From CBDUEV01 sp965366365 (GTDB lineage Bacteria; Actinomycetota; Acidimicrobiia; Spongiisociales; JAENVV01): a stretch of 14,399 nucleotides of DNA. A program made the translations under genes and the position numbers. Location: the NCBI GenBank assembly GCA_965366365.1, contig CBDUEV010000072.1, positions 1 through 14,399 on the forward strand, in the 5' to 3' direction. The notes beneath the pieces are model-generated. The model made no database searches. It was not told where the DNA came from and saw only the letters and a list, made by a program, of their open reading frames with translations. Positions 1 to 6,404 of this stretch are shown here, in pieces; position 1 is the first letter of the stretch; every line of letters begins with the position of its first letter.

Positions 1-11
1 TCTGGCCTGGT

Positions 12-39
12 GATTCTGGGCGGTCGATTCTGCCCGGTC
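12..39. repeat. Imperfect 14-bp tandem repeat downstream of rdgB
   Basis: Two adjacent 14-base units (12-25 and 26-39) begin GATTCTG and end CGGTC, and match at 12 of 14 positions. The mismatches turn GGGC into GCCC, so the two halves can also form a weak 4-5 bp hairpin. The repeat lies 12 bases past the rdgB stop. It could be a weak 3' end structure for the minus-strand operon, but there is no T-rich tract. No gene can be supported in positions 1-51. Confidence 0.35.
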
Positions 40-51
40 CTGCGGCGACGT

Positions 52-663
52 TCAGCCGGCCGGATGAACCCGGAGCGCCTCCACGAGGGCACCCAGCGCT
101 CGAGCGCGATGACTCATCCGGTTCTTCTCGGCAGGTGGGATCTCGGCGAGCGTCCGGCCACCGACTTCGAAGATGGGGTCGTAGCCGAATCCGCTCTCCC
201 CGCGAGGTTCGTCGATGATGATGCCCGCCAGAACCCCGAACGCCACGATGTCCTCTGCGTGCTCGCTGCCCTGGGCGTCTGGCGGCCAGACCAGGGCGGC
301 GGCGGTCCTGAACTCGGCGGCGCGATCTTCTTGACCCGCCATGCGGTCGAGGAGCAACCGCACGTTGTCGGCGTAGGTTGCGCCGGGTCCGGCGTACCGG
401 GCGGCGTAGATGCCCGGCGCACCGTCGAGGGCGGCGACGAAGAGCCCCGTGTCGTCTGCGACTGCCGGCAAACCCGTCTCCGCCGCCACCGCTCTCGCCT
501 TCAAGAGGGCATTGCCTTCGAGCGTCTCGGCCACCTCGTCGACGTCCGGCCAGTCGAGCCCGCGCACGATCTCTCCGACGAGGGAGGCCGAACGGAGGAC
601 CGCTTCCACCTCGGCGATCTTGTCGGGGTTCTTGGAGGCGACGACCAGGCGGTCGATCGTCAC
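52..663 (-). CDS. rdgB: Non-canonical purine NTP pyrophosphatase (RdgB/HAM1 family)
   Basis: The 203-aa product should hydrolyse dITP, ITP and XTP to the monophosphate plus pyrophosphate in the cytosol, keeping deaminated purines out of DNA and RNA. Visible family motifs are the N-terminal ASKNPDKIAEVE nucleotide-binding loop (residues 9-20), the catalytic ADDTGL with D70/D71, the APGIYAARYAG segment (82-92), and the C-terminal SGFGYDPIF followed by EKNRMSHRARAL. The length is normal for the family (about 195-205 aa). The start is GTG at 663-661, which overlaps the rph stop as GTGA, so translation is probably coupled to rph. It is the last gene of the MBL-rph-rdgB operon. The same rph-rdgB pairing occurs in mycobacteria. 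The assignment is secure. Confidence 0.96.
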   Translation of the reverse strand: MTIDRLVVASKNPDKIAEVEAVLRSASLVGEIVRGLDWPDVDEVAETLEGNALLKARAVAAETGLPAVADDTGLFVAALDGAPGIYAARYAGPGATYADNVRLLLDRMAGQEDRAAEFRTAAALVWPPDAQGSEHAEDIVAFGVLAGIIIDEPRGESGFGYDPIFEVGGRTLAEIPPAEKNRMSHRARALGALVEALRVHPAG

Positions 664-1367
664 CGGCCGACCAACTCCCGTTGGGCCGCGGCCAGTTCGG
701 CGATGCCGGCCTCGGCCATCGCGAGGAGTTGGTCGAGTTCGCCCCGCGTGAACGGTGCCCCCTCCGCAGTCCCCTGGACCTCCACCACCAGGCCTCGCCC
801 CGTCATCACGACATTCATGTCCACGTCGGCGGCCACGTCGTCGATGTATTCGAGGTCGAGCAGGATCTCTCCATCCACCAACCCGACCGAGATGGCTGCC
901 AGCTCGTCGATGAGAGGCATCTCCGCCACGACGCCTCGCTCCATGGCGTCGGCCAGGGCATCGTGAAGGGCCACCCAGGCGCCGGTGATGGCGGCTGTCC
1001 GCGTCCCGCCATCAGCTTGGAGGACGTCGCAGTCGACCCGCACCATGACCTCGCCCAACACTTTCATATCCACCACCGACCGCAGAGCTCGGCCGATCAG
1101 TCGAGAGATCTCCTGAGCCCGGCCACGGCTGTAGTTGTCGCGTCGGATGCGCTCCGACGATGACCCCGGCAACATTCCGTATTCGGCCGTCACCCACCCT
1201 TCCCCCTTGCCCTTCATCCATCTGGGAACCTCGTCCTCCACGGATGCGGTACAGAGAACACGTGTCTCTCCCATCTCGATCAACACGGACCCGGGGGTCA
1301 TGTTGGTGAACCCCCTCGTGATGCGGACAGGGCGCAGTTCATCTATGGGTCGGTCTCGTTTCGCCAC
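660..1367 (-). CDS. rph: Ribonuclease PH
   Basis: The 235-aa product is a phosphorolytic 3'-5' exoribonuclease that trims tRNA 3' ends and normally works as a hexameric ring. The sequence shows RPVRITRGF near the N-terminus, GWVTAEYGMLPGSSSERIRR (residues 57-76), EISRLIGRALRSVVD (86-100) and the phosphate-binding CDVLQADGGTRTAAITGAW (113-131). The segment after MLP reads GSSSER rather than the PRATxxR form common in other actinobacteria, which is a tolerated variant. The GTG start at 1367-1365 is chosen because AGGAGAG lies just upstream. The gene begins 9 bases after the MBL gene stop and ends in a 4-base overlap with rdgB, so all three are probably one transcript. Confidence 0.96.
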   Translation of the reverse strand: MAKRDRPIDELRPVRITRGFTNMTPGSVLIEMGETRVLCTASVEDEVPRWMKGKGEGWVTAEYGMLPGSSSERIRRDNYSRGRAQEISRLIGRALRSVVDMKVLGEVMVRVDCDVLQADGGTRTAAITGAWVALHDALADAMERGVVAEMPLIDELAAISVGLVDGEILLDLEYIDDVAADVDMNVVMTGRGLVVEVQGTAEGAPFTRGELDQLLAMAEAGIAELAAAQRELVGR

Positions 1368-1370
1368 GGG

Positions 1371-1377
1371 CTCTCCT
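1371..1377 (-). promoter_or_regulatory. Shine-Dalgarno site of rph
   Basis: Read on the minus strand, AGGAGAG lies three bases before the GTG start, and its first A is the last base of the upstream TGA stop. Ribosomes that terminate on the MBL gene are therefore placed directly on the rph start. This site decides the GTG start over internal alternatives. Confidence 0.8.
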
Positions 1378-2117
1378 CAGAGTTCGATCGACAGGTTCGG
1401 TTTGGCCATCTCGACGGAACGCCCAAACGTGGCTTCCGCTTCGGCCCGAGAGATGTCCTTGTCCAGGGTTGGCCACAGATGGGTGAGTAGCAAGCTCGCC
1501 ACGCCCGCCCGCTCCCCCATCTCGCCGGCCTCGTAGGCGGTCAGGTGGTGCTCCCATGGCTTGGTTCGGCCCTGGTAGGACGCCTCGACCATGAACAGGT
1601 CCGCGCCCTTGGCGAGACGTTCCACCTCGTCGGAACACCCGGTATCCGACGAATACACCAGCGTCGCATCTCCGGCCTCGAAGCGCACCGCAACCGTGGG
1701 CACGGGGTGGGAGGCATTTGCGAACACCAGATCGAAGGCACCGACCGTCACCCGATCTCCCCCGGCGACGGGCCGAAAATCCAGCACATCGGTGAGGGGA
1801 TGCTCAGAACGCCCCAGAAAGGCCAGCAGACGCTGCCGAACCGAATCCGGTGCATAGGTGGGGACCGCCGCAAACGGCCGCTCACCGTAGCGGAGGGCGT
1901 AATGGAAGCCGAGCACGTCGAGGCAATGGTCGGAGTGCTCGTGCGTGAGGATCACGGCGTCGAGATCCCACGGGTCGCACACGGCTTGCAGGGCGGCGAA
2001 GGTCCCCGATCCGGCGTCGGTCCAGATCTTGGTGTCGTCGTGCTCAACCAGGTAGCCCGACGTCGGGGAGCCCGGCGTGGGGTAGGTTCCGTTGGATCCG
2101 AGGACGGTGACCCGCAT
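1377..2117 (-). CDS. Metallo-beta-lactamase-fold phosphodiesterase, Rv1339-like
   Basis: The 246-aa product has the binuclear metal site of the MBL fold: HEHSDH (H59, H61, D63, H64), then H137, the bridging D158 in SSDTG, and H213 in LLLTHLWP. The segment EASYQGRTKPWEHHLTA and the compact size place it with RNase Z-like phosphodiesterases. The M. tuberculosis neighbour of rph and rdgB, Rv1339, is of this type and has been reported as an atypical class II cAMP phosphodiesterase. The same activity is likely here by family and synteny, but cyclic-nucleotide specificity cannot be read from sequence. A tRNase Z role is less likely because no exosite arm is seen. ATG 2117-2115 is the first start after a TACACT -10 box, which implies a leaderless transcript. 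It is the first gene of the three-gene operon. Confidence 0.9.
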   Translation of the reverse strand: MRVTVLGSNGTYPTPGSPTSGYLVEHDDTKIWTDAGSGTFAALQAVCDPWDLDAVILTHEHSDHCLDVLGFHYALRYGERPFAAVPTYAPDSVRQRLLAFLGRSEHPLTDVLDFRPVAGGDRVTVGAFDLVFANASHPVPTVAVRFEAGDATLVYSSDTGCSDEVERLAKGADLFMVEASYQGRTKPWEHHLTAYEAGEMGERAGVASLLLTHLWPTLDKDISRAEAEATFGRSVEMAKPNLSIEL

Positions 2118-2124
2118 GGCCGCC

Positions 2125-2130
2125 AGTGTA
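2125..2130 (-). promoter_or_regulatory. Leaderless promoter -10 box for MBL-rph-rdgB operon
   Basis: TACACT on the minus strand fits the actinobacterial TANNNT -10 consensus. Seven bases separate it from the A of the ATG start, so initiation would fall on the start codon itself. No convincing Shine-Dalgarno sequence precedes this ATG, which agrees with leaderless translation. The -35 region (a GCGACC-like hexamer near 2150-2155) is weak. Confidence 0.5.
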
Positions 2131-2202
2131 GGGGGCGCCAGGTGAGGGAGGTCGCCAGTCGAGGGCCGGGGGACTGGGTGGCGTCGCCGGCCTGTTTCGG
2201 CA

Positions 2203-2216
2203 GCTCCCTTAGGAGC
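2203..2216. repeat. Palindrome between divergent promoters, possible operator
   Basis: GCTCC at 2203-2207 and GGAGC at 2212-2216 form perfect 5-bp arms around CTTA. The palindrome occupies the -35 zone of the predicted helicase promoter, where a repressor could block polymerase. The right half also contains AGGAG, but this lies 22 bases before the GTG start, too far for a normal ribosome-binding site. Short palindromes arise by chance in GC-rich DNA, so the regulatory reading is tentative. Confidence 0.3.
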
Positions 2217-2223
2217 AGGGCTC

Positions 2224-2229
2224 TAGCAT
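2224..2229 (+). promoter_or_regulatory. Leaderless promoter -10 box for the SF1 helicase gene
   Basis: TAGCAT fits TANNNT and ends eight bases before the GTG at 2238. Transcription would start at or within a few bases of the start codon. This, together with the absence of a usable Shine-Dalgarno site, supports GTG 2238 as the start. An in-frame GTG at 2178 with a GGGGGA stretch upstream is the alternative. Confidence 0.45.
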
Positions 2230-2237
2230 CGCGGACC

Positions 2238-5144
2238 GTGGAACGGGAACCGGCTCGAATCTTGCGCTATCTGGCTGACGTGGCCGGCAGCGCCGATTCG
2301 CCCGGTCTGGCCCGCACTCCGAAGCCCGCGGATCTCCACTTCATCGACTGGTCGAAGACGGAGATCGATTTCCCGACCCGATCGTATCCGCCTGGACCCA
2401 ATCCCTTGTTCTCCACCGGATCTCCGCGGCTGGACCTAGCCCAGGCACCGCGGGCCTTTCACTCGCCGGAGGTGTTGTTCGCAGAGGCCGAATGGAAGGT
2501 GCGTGGGCCGGAGGTGGCGAGATTGGCCGAACTCGACGAGCTCCACAACGCAGAGCGCCTGCTGCGTTGGGGGTGGCTGTTCCTCTCCGGTGAACAAACC
2601 GACGGTAGCTCCGTCTGGCTGCCGCTGCTCTCCGCCCCCGTCAAGCTCGAGGAAGCTCCGGGCCGACGTCGCTTCACGATGCAGTTCCTGGACGATCCGG
2701 CCCTACCTGATGGCGCCTTCTCAGACGAGTCGGCCGCCACCCTCGAAGAAGGTATCGAGGGGGTGCTCGGGGCGTTGACGAGCCGCACGGTGCCCGGGAC
2801 CCTCGCCCGGCATCCCCAGGTGGTGGCGTGGGTCCGACAAGCCGCTCGGGCGCTCGGCTTGGACCGCCCCTTGATACTCGACCCCGTCACCGAACCGCCG
2901 CCGGCAGGCCCCGTTTCGACCGTTGCCACCGGCGCCGGTCTCTTCCTGGCCCGCGACCTCACCAGGCTCGACCACCGTACGACGCTCATGGATTGGGCGA
3001 CCCGGCCTCTCGAAGGCACTGCCCTCGCGGAGATCACCTCCGGGGGTTCGGGCGGCCGTCGCCGCCCGGAACCGAGCCCCGTGTCGAGCCCCCTCCCCAC
3101 CAACGAGCGCCAGCAGTTGGCGATGGGGCTCGCTTCCGCCGCGCCAGTCACCGTGATCTCGGGGCCCCCGGGAACCGGCAAGACCCACACCGCGGCGGCG
3201 ATCGCCATCCAAGCTGTCACAGAAGGCAACAGCGTGCTCATGGCAACGCAGTCTGATTTCGCCTGCGACGCCATCGCCGATCTCCTCGAACGACAACCTG
3301 GGCCGCGTCACATCCGGTTTGGTCGCTCCGATCGGCGAGTGAGAGTCTCGGCCGAGCTGTCCGAAGGCGCCGACCGCCCCCTCAGCCGAGCTGAGTATCA
3401 GTCGGCGCGCGACCGCCTGTCCGAGGCGATCAACGTGCATCGAGAGCTGCGCGGCCGCCTCGTCACCCTCCTGGAGGAGGAAAGCCGGTTCAGCGAATCA
3501 CTCCTGGAACGACAGGAGGGCTGGCCGGTCACGGCGCTGGCCCCGGGAGTCCTTCACGAAGGGTTCGACATCGAGCGCGCCATATCCTTGGCGGAGACGG
3601 CGTCTGGGACGGGCTGGCTGGGACGCAGGGCATTGCGCAAGGTCCGCAAGTCCACCGAGGCCGACGGCGCCGCCACCCTCGCCGACATCGTCGCGGCCCT
3701 CGAGGTCGCCAAACTCGATCGGCTCATCGATCGGGTGATGGTGCGTGGTGGACTCGACGGAGAGGGGCTGTGGCGACGCTTGGAAGAGGCGGATCGGGAG
3801 CAGCGGCGGGCGATCGGTGCGTGGAGCGAAGCCAAAAGGCGATCACCGGAGCGTTCCAACCGCTCTTCGACCGAGGCGGTGGCGATCCTGGCCACCGCGC
3901 TCCGATCGGGACGGGTCACCCGTCGGCGCCTCCTGGCGGACATCGACGCCGACGGTTTTCTCGCCGCCCTCCCTCTTTGGCTGGGGACCACCAAAGAGAT
4001 CGAAGACACCCTCCCGAAACGGCCCGGCCTGTTCGATCTCGTCATCTTCGATGAGGCGTCCCAGATCAATCTGATCCAGGCAGCCCCCGCGCTGGCGAGG
4101 GCACGACGGGCGGTGGTGATCGGCGACCCGAAGCAACTGCGGCACCTCTCGTTCGTCGGCGACGACGCCATGGCGGAAGCCGCGGAGCGCGGGGGTCTGA
4201 CGCCGGCAGAATCCGTGCTGTTCGACGTGCGCCGCAACAGCCTCTTCGACGTGGCGACTGCGGCGGCCTCGACGGTGATGCTCGACGAGCACTTCCGATC
4301 GGTTCCCCACATCATCTCCTTCTCGAACGAACGATTCTATGGAGGCACCCTCCGGCTCATGACCCAGCACCCTTCCTCGGAAAGCACCGACGCCATCGAG
4401 GTGCGCCACGTGGGCGGGCGGCGCAACGACGACGGCGTCAACCACGAGGAGATCGTCGCCGCGGAACAGGCTGTCCGTGATGCCATGGCGGCTGGGCGGT
4501 CGTCGATCGGCGTGGTCAGCCCGTTCCGCGCCCAGGCGGACGCTCTGGAAGAGATGCTGATCGAACGGTTCTCCTCAGAAGAACTGCGTCGATTCGGCGT
4601 GAGGGTCGGAACGGTGCACGGTTTCCAGGGCAACGAACGCGAGGAGATCATCGTTTCGGTGACCCTCGATCGAGCCACCCTCGACCGATCTCTGCGGTTC
4701 GTCGAAGACCCGCACCTGTTCAACGTGCTCGTCACCCGAGCCCGCCAATCGATGACGATCGTCACGTCGGTGGAGCGGGACGACCTGCCGGAGGGGCTGT
4801 TGGCCGACTACCTCCGATGGTCCTCTCGTCCCCCGGCCCCCTGGGAGTCGGATTCGGTGCCGACCGGTTGGGTCGCCGAACTGGCAGCCGAGCTGAGCCG
4901 GTACGGTGTGCGGGTGGTGCCGGACTATCCGGTGGCCGGATGGACAGTGGACCTGGCCGTCGGCGAAGGACCGGGAGCGGTGGGCGTCGAGGCGCGGGTT
5001 CACGCCGACGGTGCCGACGCCCATATTCGTCGCCGGATGGCCCTGCGGAGGGCCGGATGGGAGATCGTCAGCGCCTTCGAGTCGCAGTGGCTCGCCGACC
5101 CGGAGGCTGCCGTCCAGCGGATCGTCAGGCGTTTGGTCCGTTGA
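2238..5144 (+). CDS. SF1 DNA2/NAM7-type helicase with C-terminal nuclease-like domain
   Basis: With the GTG at 2238 the product is 968 aa. Residues about 1-290 form an accessory N-terminal region; RLLRWGWLFLSGE and VWLPLLSAPVKLE resemble DUF4011-type helicase N-termini. The SF1 motor follows: NERQQLA Q-motif, Walker A GPPGTGKT (309-316), Walker B VIFDEASQ (D605, E606), motif III GDPKQL (629-634), LDEHFRS with R687, VGTVHGFQG (790-798), and LVTRAR with arginine finger R834/R836. About 280 residues lie between motifs I and II, an expanded 1A/1B insertion. Residues about 875-968 resemble the REase_MTES_1575/Vsr-like nuclease fold found at the tails of such helicases: WTVDLAV (D905), GVEAR (E918, R920), and RRAGWEIVSAF. 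The usual ECDG is replaced, so nuclease activity is uncertain. It acts on DNA or RNA with ATP; a role in repair or genome conflict is inferred. The last 20 bases overlap the convergent JAMM gene. Confidence 0.88.
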   Translation: MEREPARILRYLADVAGSADSPGLARTPKPADLHFIDWSKTEIDFPTRSYPPGPNPLFSTGSPRLDLAQAPRAFHSPEVLFAEAEWKVRGPEVARLAELDELHNAERLLRWGWLFLSGEQTDGSSVWLPLLSAPVKLEEAPGRRRFTMQFLDDPALPDGAFSDESAATLEEGIEGVLGALTSRTVPGTLARHPQVVAWVRQAARALGLDRPLILDPVTEPPPAGPVSTVATGAGLFLARDLTRLDHRTTLMDWATRPLEGTALAEITSGGSGGRRRPEPSPVSSPLPTNERQQLAMGLASAAPVTVISGPPGTGKTHTAAAIAIQAVTEGNSVLMATQSDFACDAIADLLERQPGPRHIRFGRSDRRVRVSAELSEGADRPLSRAEYQSARDRLSEAINVHRELRGRLVTLLEEESRFSESLLERQEGWPVTALAPGVLHEGFDIERAISLAETASGTGWLGRRALRKVRKSTEADGAATLADIVAALEVAKLDRLIDRVMVRGGLDGEGLWRRLEEADREQRRAIGAWSEAKRRSPERSNRSSTEAVAILATALRSGRVTRRRLLADIDADGFLAALPLWLGTTKEIEDTLPKRPGLFDLVIFDEASQINLIQAAPALARARRAVVIGDPKQLRHLSFVGDDAMAEAAERGGLTPAESVLFDVRRNSLFDVATAAASTVMLDEHFRSVPHIISFSNERFYGGTLRLMTQHPSSESTDAIEVRHVGGRRNDDGVNHEEIVAAEQAVRDAMAAGRSSIGVVSPFRAQADALEEMLIERFSSEELRRFGVRVGTVHGFQGNEREEIIVSVTLDRATLDRSLRFVEDPHLFNVLVTRARQSMTIVTSVERDDLPEGLLADYLRWSSRPPAPWESDSVPTGWVAELAAELSRYGVRVVPDYPVAGWTVDLAVGEGPGAVGVEARVHADGADAHIRRRMALRRAGWEIVSAFESQWLADPEAAVQRIVRRLVR

Positions 5145-5568
5145 CGGAGCGCTCCTCCACACGCCGCACGGTTCCGCCCTGGATTCGGAAGTAGCCGATT
5201 TCCGAATCGGCCACCACGACATGCAGCCACGAGGCGGCGGGCGCCTCTCGAATATCCCTCCTGGAGGGCGTGGCACCACCGGCGGGATGTGAATGCATGA
5301 TTCCCCCCACTTCCCAACCCATCGATTCGGCGTGATTGGCGGCATGAAGGAACTCGGCCTGGTCGAGGGTGAATGAATCCGGCGCCCCGTCACGATTCGT
5401 GATCGGATAGAAGAAACGGATCGCCCCACGGTCGTCGATGGCCAGCACCCCGCAGGCCTCCTGTGGTGAACACCAACGGGCGTGGGAAAGGAACGCCGCC
5501 TCCAGATCCGCGCGGGAGCTCACCGGTTCAGATCTCACCGGTTCAGATCTCACCGGTTCAGGGCACAC
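5125..5568 (-). CDS. JAMM/MPN metallopeptidase, Mec (CysO-cysteine peptidase)-like
   Basis: The product is up to 147 aa with a complete JAMM+ zinc-protease signature: E37 in QEACGVLA and HSHPAGGATPSRRD giving H92, H94, S102 and D105. Actinobacterial relatives such as M. tuberculosis Mec (Rv1334) release newly made cysteine from the CysO carrier. That role fits the nearby Rv1339-rph-rdgB genes, but no cysO or cysM lies in the window, so another ubiquitin-like or small-protein substrate is possible. The first 16 residues are repeats of EPVRS encoded by a 15-bp tandem repeat, and each unit contains an in-frame GTG (5553, 5538, 5523). The family alignment suggests the true start may be the GTG at 5523. 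The gene follows the pdxH stop by 10 bases. Its 3' end overlaps the helicase gene tail to tail by 20 bp. Confidence 0.88.
   Translation of the reverse strand: MCPEPVRSEPVRSEPVSSRADLEAAFLSHARWCSPQEACGVLAIDDRGAIRFFYPITNRDGAPDSFTLDQAEFLHAANHAESMGWEVGGIMHSHPAGGATPSRRDIREAPAASWLHVVVADSEIGYFRIQGGTVRRVEERSVNGPNA
5521..5561. repeat. 15-bp tandem repeat, 2.7 copies, at the head of the JAMM gene
   Basis: The unit CACCGGTTCAGATCT occurs exactly at 5521-5535 and 5536-5550, followed by an 11-base partial copy at 5551-5561. On the minus strand each unit encodes one EPVRS pentapeptide and carries a GTG codon preceded by GGTGAG from the copy upstream. As 15 is a multiple of 3, copy-number change would not shift the reading frame but would add or remove potential start sites. 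Confidence 0.9.
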
Positions 5569-5578
5569 GGCCAGGGGC

Positions 5579-6223
5579 TCATGGGTTGAGGCGGGTGATC
5601 GTCCAGGCGCCCTCGCCGGCCGTGTAGACGAGCCTGTCGTGGAGGCGGTTCACCTGGCCTTGCCAGAACTCGATACGGTCGGGGGTCACCAGGTAGCCAC
5701 CCCAATCCTCGGGGCGTTCCACGGGCCGACCCTGGTGGGCGGCTTCGGTCTCCCGGAACCGGTCATGGAGGGTGGCGCGATCTTCGATTGGCTCACTCTG
5801 TGAGGAGGCGACCGCCGCGAGCTGCGCTCCACGGGGTCGCGTGTGGAAGTACGCCTCGGACTCGGCCGCGGGGAGCTTGGCGACCTTCCCCTCCACCCGG
5901 ACCTGGCGATGGAGAGGCTGCCAGTAGAAGGTCAGGGCCACATACGGGACAGCCTCCAGCTGTCGCCCCTTGTCGCTCGAGTAGTTCGTGAAGAACACGA
6001 ACCCACCGTCGTCGATGCCCTTCAAGAGAATCGCGCGCGCGGTCGGGCGGCCGTCGGAGACCGTGGCGACGGTCATGGTGTTGGGTTCTGCGATCCCTGA
6101 CTCGACGGCTTCATCGAACCAGATCTGGAACTGTTCGAGGGGATCGACAGCGAGGTCTGCGACGTCCAGTCCGGGCACGGCGTACTCGGCACGGATGTGT
6201 GAGAATCGTTCGTCGCTGGTCAT
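5579..6223 (-). CDS. pdxH: Pyridoxine/pyridoxamine 5'-phosphate oxidase
   Basis: The 214-aa product is the FMN enzyme that oxidises PNP or PMP to pyridoxal 5'-phosphate, the last step of PLP synthesis and salvage. Family signatures are the FMN-binding RPTARAILLKGIDDGGFVFF (residues 59-78), TNYSSDKGRQL (79-89), ALTFYWQPLHRQVRVEG with the substrate and FMN contacts, HTRPRGAQLAA-SQSE, and the C-terminal WGGYLVTP-RIEFWQGQVNRLHDR. The length is normal. ATG 6223-6221 overlaps the stop of an upstream TPP-enzyme remnant as ATGA, so this start was probably set by an older operon. It is followed by the JAMM gene after 10 bases. PLP is the cofactor of cysteine synthases, which gives a possible link to a Mec-type peptidase, but that is inference. 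Confidence 0.96.
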   Translation of the reverse strand: MTSDERFSHIRAEYAVPGLDVADLAVDPLEQFQIWFDEAVESGIAEPNTMTVATVSDGRPTARAILLKGIDDGGFVFFTNYSSDKGRQLEAVPYVALTFYWQPLHRQVRVEGKVAKLPAAESEAYFHTRPRGAQLAAVASSQSEPIEDRATLHDRFRETEAAHQGRPVERPEDWGGYLVTPDRIEFWQGQVNRLHDRLVYTAGEGAWTITRLNP

Positions 6224-6393
6224 GTCAACACCGCCTCGATCAGGTGCGGCCCAGGCTCGTCGAAGGCCTTGGTCAACGCAAGCGAGAGACCCGCTGCGTC
6301 ATCAACCGATTCGGCTGGCACCCCGTGGCCCTTGGCGAGCACCCCGTGACCCTTGGCGAGCGCCACCCAGTTCAGGCCGCCGAGATCGGTCAC
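6220..6393 (-). pseudogene. C-terminal remnant of a TPP-dependent acetolactate-synthase-like enzyme
   Basis: This minus-strand frame reads VTDLGGLNWVALAKGHGV, a 7-residue duplication LAKGHGV, then PAESVDDAAGLSLALTKAF and DEPGPHLIEAVLT before a TGA. The pattern NWVALAKGxGVPAE ... ALxKAFxEPGPHLIEAVL is the characteristic tail of thiamine-diphosphate enzymes of the acetolactate synthase/benzoylformate decarboxylase group. Only about 55 of roughly 540 residues remain; upstream the sequence becomes the hemolysin III gene. The TPP-binding GDG and the N-terminal domains are absent, so the fragment cannot be catalytic. The stop overlaps pdxH as ATGA, so this was probably the 3' end of a gene once coupled to pdxH. 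A GTG at 6393 could still start a 57-aa peptide. The recognition is by eye. Confidence 0.7.
6319..6360. repeat. 21-bp tandem duplication inside the TPP-enzyme remnant
   Basis: Two adjacent 21-base units (6319-6339 and 6340-6360) differ at one position (G at 6328, A at 6349). On the minus strand each encodes LAKGHGV. Family members have this segment once, so the second copy is an in-frame insertion of seven residues. It is the kind of slippage tolerated in a sequence no longer under selection. Confidence 0.9.
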
Positions 6394-6404
6394 CGACGTG
6401 GCGC

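Noticed and set aside
1545..2237. N-terminal extension of the helicase frame back to an ATG at 1545
   Set aside because: The extension is antisense to the well-supported MBL gene and its residues show no domain. Recognisable protein begins at GTG 2238 after a -10 box.
5521..5561. CRISPR-like direct repeats
   Set aside because: The 15-bp units are directly adjacent without spacers and lie in frame within a coding sequence.
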